Shown here piece by piece: positions 13,245-18,401 of a stretch of 18,401 nucleotides of DNA. This DNA is from JBFMFH01 sp964481395. GTDB lineage: Bacteria > Acidobacteriota > Vicinamibacteria > Vicinamibacterales > JAKQTR01. The translations under genes were made by a program, and so were the position numbers. The notes beneath the pieces were generated by a model, which saw nothing but the letters and a program-made list of their open reading frames with translations, did no database searches and was not told the DNA's origin. Each line of letters begins with the position of its first letter. Position 1 is the stretch's first letter. Location of the stretch: positions 1 through 18,401 of the forward strand of contig CAYZYG010000102.1 in the NCBI GenBank assembly GCA_964481395.1, given 5' to 3'.

Positions 13245-16200
13245 TGGCCAGACCCTGCTTTGCTGCGCCCGGCGCCGGACGACTGCTGCTCGTCCTCGTG
13301 CTCGCACACGCGGCGCCGGCGGCAGCCAGTGACGGTTTCCAGGAGTCAGGAGTCAGCAGGCAGGAGGCAGGAGGGGCCCAGGCGATCGGGCGAACGTCTC
13401 AGAGCGCACCCCAGGTTCCCGACAGCCCGGCCGCTGGAAAGGATCAGGTCGGCGCGGCCGAGGGCGTCAATGAGGTGCTCGCCCAGTTTCCCGCGAACAG
13501 CCCGGGCGAGCGCGATCGGCTGGCCCGGCTGCTGCTGGACCAGGGAGAGTCGGCTCTCGCCGCCATCGCGCGCCGACTCGTGGCGGACGGAGGCGGACGT
13601 GACACGGCCGCCCGGTTTGCGCTCAACGCCGTGGCGGTGTACGCGAGCGGCGTCGGTCGCGAAGCCCAACGTGCCGTGGCGGAGCGGGCCCTCGCTGACG
13701 CGCTGGCCGCATCCACGGCCGTCGCGGTGCGCACGTTCCTCCTGAGCCAACTACAGGTCGTCGGGAGAGACGTGGCCGTCAAGGCGGCCGAGCCGCTGCT
13801 TGGTGAAGCCGGCCTCGTCGAGCCGGCAGTGCAACTCATGCTCGCGGTGAGAAGCGAGGCGGCGTCCGAGGCGCTGTCGGCCGCGCTCGGAACGGCGACC
13901 GGCCCGGCTCTCGTTACCATCGTCACGGCCGCTGGCGAATTGAACGCCGGCCCGGCTCACGACGGCCTCGTGCGCCTCGCGCGCGAATCCGACCCGATGC
14001 TGCGGCGGGCGGCGCTGGCGGCGCTGGCACATATCGCCGATCCGCGGTCGTCGAAGACCATGATGCAGGCGGCCCAACGAGCCGGGTTCGGCTACGACAC
14101 CGCCAACGCGACGGCGGCGCTGCTCGACTACGCACGCAACCTTGCGGGCCGCGACGCGAAGGCCGCCCAGGAGCTCTGTCGTGAGGTTGTGAAGAAGACC
14201 GGCCGCGACAGCCAGCTCCAGACACGGGCGGCCGCCCTCGCTACTCTGGCCGACCTCGCGGGTGCGGACGCGCTGCCGGACCTGCTGAAGGCGATGGATC
14301 ACGCGGACCGGCCGTTCCGGCAGGCGGCGCTGCGTGCCGCCGAGTCGATCGCGGGGATTGCGGCCATCCGCCAGTGGTCGGCGAAAGCCCAGCGCGTGAG
14401 CCCGGAGCGGCGCGCGGAGATCGTCGCGATGCTCGGCCGTCAGGGCGATCGGCAGGCGCTGCCGTTCATCAGGGCGTCGCTGGCCGCTCGCGAGCCGGAG
14501 GTCATGGCGGCTTCGGCGCACGCCCTCGCGCGCATGGAGGGCGCGGACGCGGTCCCGGCGCTGCTCGCGAGGTTGAAGACCGCCCAGGGCGAGGCAGGCG
14601 CCGCGCTCGTCGGCGTGCTGGCGTGGACGATCGACGAGTCTCATCTCGACCCGCTGGTGGCCATGCTCGACACGCTGCCGCCGCCGGCGAAGGCGGCAGC
14701 CGTCGGCCTTGTGGGCGCGCGCAGCGCGAAGCGTTTCGCAGATCGCATCCTGACGCTCACGGAAGACGACGATTCCGCCGTGCGGGCGGCCGCGTTCGGC
14801 GCGCTGGCTGGCGTCGCCCGCGCGACCGACCTGCCGGCCCTCGTTCGGCTGCTGGACGCTGCCGAGGGCGACGCCATCGCCCAGGTCCAGAAAGCCATTG
14901 TCGAATCCGTTGGCCTGGCCGCGCCCGGCGCAGGAAGGGTGCGGCCGCTCACGCAGGCGCTGACCGGCGCCAGCCATCCCGACCGGATCGTCGAAGCGCT
15001 GCCGCAGATCGGCGGCGCCGAGGCGCTCACCGCCGCGATCGCACAACTCGACTCGTCCGTGGACGAGGCGCGCACGGCGGCGCTCCGAGCCATCACGCGC
15101 TGGCCCGGGACCGAGGCGACCGCGAAGCTGTTCGACCTCTTCACCAGCGGCGACGAGGCGTACCGCAACCAGGCGTTCTCCGCGTACGTCCGCCAGGTGT
15201 CGTCCTCGTCGTGGCCGGCCGACCAGAAGGTCCTGCAGCTCAGAAAGATCCTCGAGCGGTCCTCGACTGTCGGCGACCGGCGGATCCTGATCCGGGCGCT
15301 GCAGGGTATCCGAACGTTCCAGAGCTTCCTCCTCATCCGTTCGTTCCTCGGCGACTCGGACGTCGCGGGCGACGCGGCGAGTGCGCTGATGCGGATTGCG
15401 CTGCCGACGGCGGAAGGCGCGCGCGATGGTCTGAACGGCCGTCTGGTCCGGGAGGCCCTGACGCGGGCGGTGCCGCTCCTCGCGGGCCAGCAGACAGAGG
15501 CGGATCAGCAGGCCGTCCGCGCGTACCTCGCCGCCATGCCGCCGGACGAGGGGTACGTGCCGATGTTCAACGGGACGGACCTCAGCGGGTGGCAGGGGCT
15601 GGTCGAGAATCCCATCGCGCGGGCGAAGCTGACGCCGGACGAGCTGGCGGCGAAGCAGGCGGCGGCCGACGTGAAGATGCGGGACAACTGGAGCGTGCGC
15701 GACGGCCTCATCGTCTTCAACGGTGCTGGCGACAACCTGTGCACGGTGAAGGAGTACGGTGACTTCGAGATGCTCGTCGACTGGCGCATCACGAAAGGCG
15801 GCGACAGCGGCATCTACCTCCGCGGCTCGCCGCAGGTCCAGATCTGGGATCCCGCGCGGACGGACGTGGGCGCTCAGGTGGGGTCGGGCGGCCTCTACAA
15901 CAACCAGCGCAACCCGAGCAAGCCGCTCGTCCGCGCCGACAATCCCGTGGGCGAGTGGAACACGCTGCGCATCATCATGGTCGGCGACAAGGTGACGGTG
16001 TTCCTCAACGGCGCGCTCGTCGTCGATCGCGTGACCCTGGAGAACTACTGGGATCGCAAGCAGCCAATCTTCGCGCGCGGGCCGATCGAGCTGCAGGCGC
16101 ACGGGACGGACCTCGCGTTCCGCGACCTGTACGTCCGTGAGCTTGGCCTGGAGGGGTACAACCTCACCGAGAAGGAGCGCGCCGAGGGCTTCGTGGCGCT

Positions 16201-16768
16201 GTTCAACGGCCGGACTCTCGACGGGTGGATTGGGAACAAGACCGGGTACAAGGTCGAGGAGGGGGCGATCGCCTTCGACCCGTCGGCGAAGGACCGATCG
16301 AATCTCTACACCGAGCGCGAGTACGCGGACTTCCAGTTCCGGTTCGAGTTCCAGCTCACGCCGGGCGCGAACAGCGGCGTGGGCATCCGGGCGCCGCGCG
16401 AGGGCGACGCCGCCTACGTCGGCATGGAAATCCAGGTGCTCGACGATGACGCGCCGCAGTACGCGTCGCTGCAGCCGTACCAGTACCACGGATCGGTGTA
16501 CGGCATCATCCCGGCGAAGCGCGGGGCGCTCAGGCCGCCGGGCGAGTGGAACAGCGAGGAGATCTTGATTCGCGGCTCGCGCATTCGCATCACGCTGAAC
16601 GGCACCGTCATCGTTGACGGGGACCTCGACGAGGCAACGCGTCACGGCCCGCTCGACCGCCGGCCGCACCCGGGGCTGGAGCGGTCGGCCGGCTACATCG
16701 GCTGGCTGAGCCACGATTCGGTCGTGCGGTTCCGGAACGTCCGGATCCGGGATCTGTCGAGGGAGTAG
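13244..16768 (+). CDS. Secreted HEAT-repeat protein with two C-terminal DUF1080 (3-keto-disaccharide hydrolase) domains
   Basis: A 1174-residue protein with a Sec signal peptide (about 1-29). Next comes a low-complexity stretch encoded by heptad repeats (about 32-44). A long alpha-solenoid of HEAT-like repeats follows (about 60-750), for example LVRLARESDPMLRRAALAAL and LPALVRLLDAAEGDAIAQV. Two DUF1080/PF06439 domains lie at about 772-966 and 983-1170, each opening with MFNGTDLSGW or LFNGRTLDGW and carrying SGIYLRG or SGVGIRA-type strands. PF06439 members cleave 3-keto-glycosides, so this protein likely acts on the product of the upstream oxidoreductase in the periplasm, with the solenoid as a binding scaffold. 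ATG 13244 overlaps the upstream TGA by one base, with GGAGGGAGGG before it, so translation is coupled. No membrane anchor or haem motif is seen. Confidence 0.9.
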   Translation: MARPCFAAPGAGRLLLVLVLAHAAPAAASDGFQESGVSRQEAGGAQAIGRTSQSAPQVPDSPAAGKDQVGAAEGVNEVLAQFPANSPGERDRLARLLLDQGESALAAIARRLVADGGGRDTAARFALNAVAVYASGVGREAQRAVAERALADALAASTAVAVRTFLLSQLQVVGRDVAVKAAEPLLGEAGLVEPAVQLMLAVRSEAASEALSAALGTATGPALVTIVTAAGELNAGPAHDGLVRLARESDPMLRRAALAALAHIADPRSSKTMMQAAQRAGFGYDTANATAALLDYARNLAGRDAKAAQELCREVVKKTGRDSQLQTRAAALATLADLAGADALPDLLKAMDHADRPFRQAALRAAESIAGIAAIRQWSAKAQRVSPERRAEIVAMLGRQGDRQALPFIRASLAAREPEVMAASAHALARMEGADAVPALLARLKTAQGEAGAALVGVLAWTIDESHLDPLVAMLDTLPPPAKAAAVGLVGARSAKRFADRILTLTEDDDSAVRAAAFGALAGVARATDLPALVRLLDAAEGDAIAQVQKAIVESVGLAAPGAGRVRPLTQALTGASHPDRIVEALPQIGGAEALTAAIAQLDSSVDEARTAALRAITRWPGTEATAKLFDLFTSGDEAYRNQAFSAYVRQVSSSSWPADQKVLQLRKILERSSTVGDRRILIRALQGIRTFQSFLLIRSFLGDSDVAGDAASALMRIALPTAEGARDGLNGRLVREALTRAVPLLAGQQTEADQQAVRAYLAAMPPDEGYVPMFNGTDLSGWQGLVENPIARAKLTPDELAAKQAAADVKMRDNWSVRDGLIVFNGAGDNLCTVKEYGDFEMLVDWRITKGGDSGIYLRGSPQVQIWDPARTDVGAQVGSGGLYNNQRNPSKPLVRADNPVGEWNTLRIIMVGDKVTVFLNGALVVDRVTLENYWDRKQPIFARGPIELQAHGTDLAFRDLYVRELGLEGYNLTEKERAEGFVALFNGRTLDGWIGNKTGYKVEEGAIAFDPSAKDRSNLYTEREYADFQFRFEFQLTPGANSGVGIRAPREGDAAYVGMEIQVLDDDAPQYASLQPYQYHGSVYGIIPAKRGALRPPGEWNSEEILIRGSRIRITLNGTVIVDGDLDEATRHGPLDRRPHPGLERSAGYIGWLSHDSVVRFRNVRIRDLSRE
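13339..13373. repeat. Heptanucleotide tract C, inside a coding sequence
   Basis: Five consecutive units CCAGGAG, TCAGGAG, TCAGCAG, GCAGGAG, GCAGGAG run without slippage; the minus strand reads CTCCTGC, CTCCTGA and CTCCTGG. The 35 bp are translated as part of the HEAT-DUF1080 protein just after its signal peptide, giving the FQESGVSRQEAGG segment. Because 7 is not a multiple of 3, any gain or loss of one unit would shift the frame. Confidence 0.8.
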
Positions 16769-16801
16769 CCACGCTGCGGTCTGCGGCCGGCGTGGACAGG
16801 A

Positions 16802-16936
16802 CTGTGATCCTGGTCGGGACCGGGGACCTGGGATCGGGGGCCAGGTGTGGATGTCCCCGGTCCCGATTCGTGGTGCTGACTCGAGCTGAACCACCCCCCA
16901 ATCCCCAATCGCCAATCCCCTGCTCGAGGATCACAG
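16802..16936. repeat. Composite inverted-repeat and heptad element (tract D)
   Basis: The element is bounded by a perfect 10-bp inverted repeat, CTGTGATCCT (16802-16811) and AGGATCACAG (16927-16936). Inside, TCGGGACCGGGGAC (16814-16827) is perfectly complementary to 16853-16866, with an inner CTGG/CCAG stem (16828-16831, 16841-16844). The left arm is itself made of heptads CGGGACC, GGGGACC, TGGGATC, GGGGGCC (16815-16842). A second heptad run, CCCCAAT, CCCCAAT, CGCCAAT, lies at 16896-16916. It starts 33 bp after the HEAT-DUF1080 stop and may end that transcript, although no T-run is present. It occupies over a third of the 350-bp gap between genes. Confidence 0.8.
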
Positions 16937-17118
16937 ATGGGCCGCAAGAGGCCGGACGGCGATTTTCCGATTCACCCTATCGATATAGTCGGCGTTGGGA
17001 ATCGCTCGCCGTGCTAGCATGAGCCGTCAGGTCCCCGGGCTCGGCCGAGTGTGCGGCCCCCTCCCCCCGGTTCGCGTGATCCTCACCGCCACAGCCTCCC
17101 TCCCTGACGGAGCGACGC
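16937..17118 (+). promoter_or_regulatory. Leader and candidate promoter of the carboxyltransferase gene
   Basis: This stretch has no gene. It contains the most AT-rich run of the gap (ATTTTCCGATTCACC and CTATCGATATAG near 16961-16988). A TGCTAGCAT at 17012-17020 resembles an extended -10 element (TGnTAnnnT); no -35 at proper spacing is convincing. GGAG at 17109-17112 is the ribosome binding site for ATG 17119. Confidence 0.3.
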
Positions 17119-18401
17119 ATGTCCATCGAACGGAAGATCCTGGATCTCTCGCATCAGCGCGAGTTGGCCCGCCGGGCCGGCGGCGACGCGCGCGTGGCGA
17201 AGCAGCACGAGCAGGGCAAGTACACCGCAAGGGAGCGTCTCGACCGCCTCCTGGACGAGGGCAGCTTCGAAGAGTTCGACACCTTCGTGACGCATCGCTG
17301 CACGGATTTCGGGATGGAGCAGGACCATCCGTTCACGGACGGCGTCATCACCGGCCACGGCACGATTGACGGCAGGCTGGTCTTCGCCTTCAGCCAGGAC
17401 TTCACGATCTTCGGCGGCAGCCTCTCGAAAGCCTACGCGGAAAAAATCTGCAAGATCATGGACCTGGCGGCGAAGGTGGGCGCCCCGGTCATCGGCCTCA
17501 ACGACTCGGGCGGCGCGCGCATCCAGGAAGGCGTCGATGCGCTGGCGGGCTACTCGGACATCTTCCTGAGGAACGTCCTGTACTCGGGAGTCGTGCCGCA
17601 GATCAGTCTAATCCTCGGGCCGTGCGCGGGAGGCGCGGTCTACAGCCCGGCCATCACCGACTTCGTCGGCATGACGCGGGGCACGAGTTACATGTTCCTC
17701 ACGGGCCCCAAGGTCGTGAAGCAGGTGACGCGCGAGTCGGTCACCACCGAGCAACTCGGCGGTGCCGACGTCCACGCGACGCGGAGCGGGGTGGCGCACT
17801 TCGTCAGCGCGAACGAAGACGAGGCGCTGGCTCTCGTGCGCCGGCTGCTGGGCTTCCTCCCGCAGAACTACCAGGAGCGGCCGCCCTCGACGCCCTGCCG
17901 CGATCCCATCGACCGGGCCAACCCCGAGCTGAACGCCGTCCTGCCGGAGAGCCCGAACCAGCCGTACGACGTCAAGGAGGTCATTCGCTCGGTGGTCGAC
18001 GAGGGCGACTTCCTGGAGGTGCACGAGGCGTTCGCGCCGAACCTGGTGGTCGGGTTCGCGCGCTTCAACGGCCGTCCGGCCGGCATCGTCGCCAACCAGC
18101 CGAAGGTGCTGGCGGGCGTGCTCGATAACGGCGCGTCGATCAAGGGCGCGCGGTTCGTGCGCTTCTGCGACGCGTTCAACATCCCGCTTGTCACGCTGGA
18201 GGACGTGCCCGGGTTCATGCCGGGGACGACGCAGGAGTACGGCGGCATCATCCGGAACGGCGCGAAGCTGTTGTTTGCGTTCGCCGAGGCGACCGTGCCG
18301 AAGGTGACCGTCATCCTGCGCAAGGCGTACGGCGGGGCCTACTGCGTCATGAGTTCGAAGCACCTGCGGGGCGACGTCAACTACGCCTGGCCGACGGCTG
18401 A
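17119..18401 (+). CDS. Acyl-CoA (propionyl-CoA type) carboxylase carboxyltransferase beta subunit, 3' end outside window
   Basis: The 427 residues seen are the N-terminal four-fifths of a protein of about 510-520 residues; the frame is open at the window edge. It carries the two carboxyltransferase halves. The N-half has the acyl-CoA oxyanion loop DSGGARIQEGV and GPCAGGAVYSPAITDF; the C-half has biotin-site strands such as LVTLEDVPGFMPGTTQEYGG and RKAYGGAY. It would move the carboxyl group from biotin on a partner BCCP or alpha subunit to propionyl-CoA, or a similar acyl-CoA, in the cytoplasm. This yields methylmalonyl-CoA for the succinyl-CoA route. The residue after GGAY is Cys409, where PccB proteins I know have Asp. 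The start at 17119 has GGAG 6 nt upstream and the usual MSIERKILDL-type opening. Methylmalonyl-CoA decarboxylase alpha subunit is the main alternative, since it shares this fold. Confidence 0.92.
   Translation, partial: MSIERKILDLSHQRELARRAGGDARVAKQHEQGKYTARERLDRLLDEGSFEEFDTFVTHRCTDFGMEQDHPFTDGVITGHGTIDGRLVFAFSQDFTIFGGSLSKAYAEKICKIMDLAAKVGAPVIGLNDSGGARIQEGVDALAGYSDIFLRNVLYSGVVPQISLILGPCAGGAVYSPAITDFVGMTRGTSYMFLTGPKVVKQVTRESVTTEQLGGADVHATRSGVAHFVSANEDEALALVRRLLGFLPQNYQERPPSTPCRDPIDRANPELNAVLPESPNQPYDVKEVIRSVVDEGDFLEVHEAFAPNLVVGFARFNGRPAGIVANQPKVLAGVLDNGASIKGARFVRFCDAFNIPLVTLEDVPGFMPGTTQEYGGIIRNGAKLLFAFAEATVPKVTVILRKAYGGAYCVMSSKHLRGDVNYAWPTA

Noticed and set aside
13751..16915. A very long open frame on the minus strand opposite the HEAT-DUF1080 gene, and similar long antisense frames at 2997-5003, 8761-10062 and 11841-13307
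   Set aside because: They are mirror frames produced by G/C-biased third positions. Their translations are Arg/Pro/Ala-rich with no domain, signal peptide or ribosome binding site, while the opposite strands encode clear protein families.
1..18401. tRNA, rRNA, transposase or integrase genes
   Set aside because: I looked for cloverleaf-like sequence, conserved rRNA motifs and DDE or recombinase motifs and saw none on either strand.

Overview
The window is GC-rich, densely coded bacterial DNA with a strong G/C bias at third codon positions. The gene set suggests an Acidobacteriota chromosome, most likely of the class Vicinamibacteria. It includes a large S9 peptidase with low-complexity inserts, a CadC-like winged-helix regulator, LytS/LytTR signalling genes, a Tat-exported Gfo/Idh oxidoreductase and a HEAT-DUF1080 protein. 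That placement is inference; no rRNA or other phylogenetic marker is present.

Layout. 1-779: the relic of a secreted sulfatase that keeps its start, signal peptide and active-site cysteine plus its C-terminal tail but has lost the middle, followed by two hairpins and a short heptanucleotide tract. 780-5291 (minus strand): a GT87/DUF2029-type membrane glycosyltransferase followed by a secreted S9 prolyl-oligopeptidase-family peptidase, separated by a G-rich heptad repeat tract. 5492-7947: an outer-membrane beta-barrel protein, a secreted NTF2-like (DUF4440/SnoaL) protein on the minus strand, and a secreted alpha/beta hydrolase. 8106-11855: a winged-helix regulator, then a tight three-gene signalling operon of LytS-type kinase, LytTR response regulator and second LytS-type kinase. 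11834-11956: a compact array of 22-bp palindromes and 11-bp units that overlaps the 3' end of the second kinase and ends 13 bp before the next gene. 11970-16768: a two-gene operon with overlapping stop and start, a Tat-signal Gfo/Idh oxidoreductase and a 1174-residue HEAT-repeat protein with two C-terminal DUF1080 (3-keto-disaccharide hydrolase) domains. 16769-17118: a composite inverted-repeat/heptad element and the leader of the last gene. 17119-18401: the first 427 codons of an acyl-CoA (propionyl-CoA type) carboxyltransferase beta subunit, cut by the window edge.

How the genes work together. The exported Gfo/Idh enzyme and the DUF1080 protein plausibly form an oxidative glycoside-cleavage pair: C3 oxidation of a sugar, then cleavage of the 3-keto-glycoside. 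The sulfatase relic, S9 peptidase, alpha/beta hydrolase and outer-membrane protein fit a scavenging, polymer-degrading lifestyle. The LytS/LytTR operon is the regulatory centre, but its targets cannot be read from the window.

The most unusual feature is non-coding. Short repeats with a 7-nt period occur at four loci (742-776, 3946-4050, 13339-13373, 16815-16916), one of them inside a coding sequence. Related 11-nt units sit in a fifth locus (11834-11956). Several share a G(A/G)TCCC core, and two lie beside long perfect hairpins. They resemble in kind the heptanucleotide STRR repeats of cyanobacteria and may be an active, poorly described repeat family.
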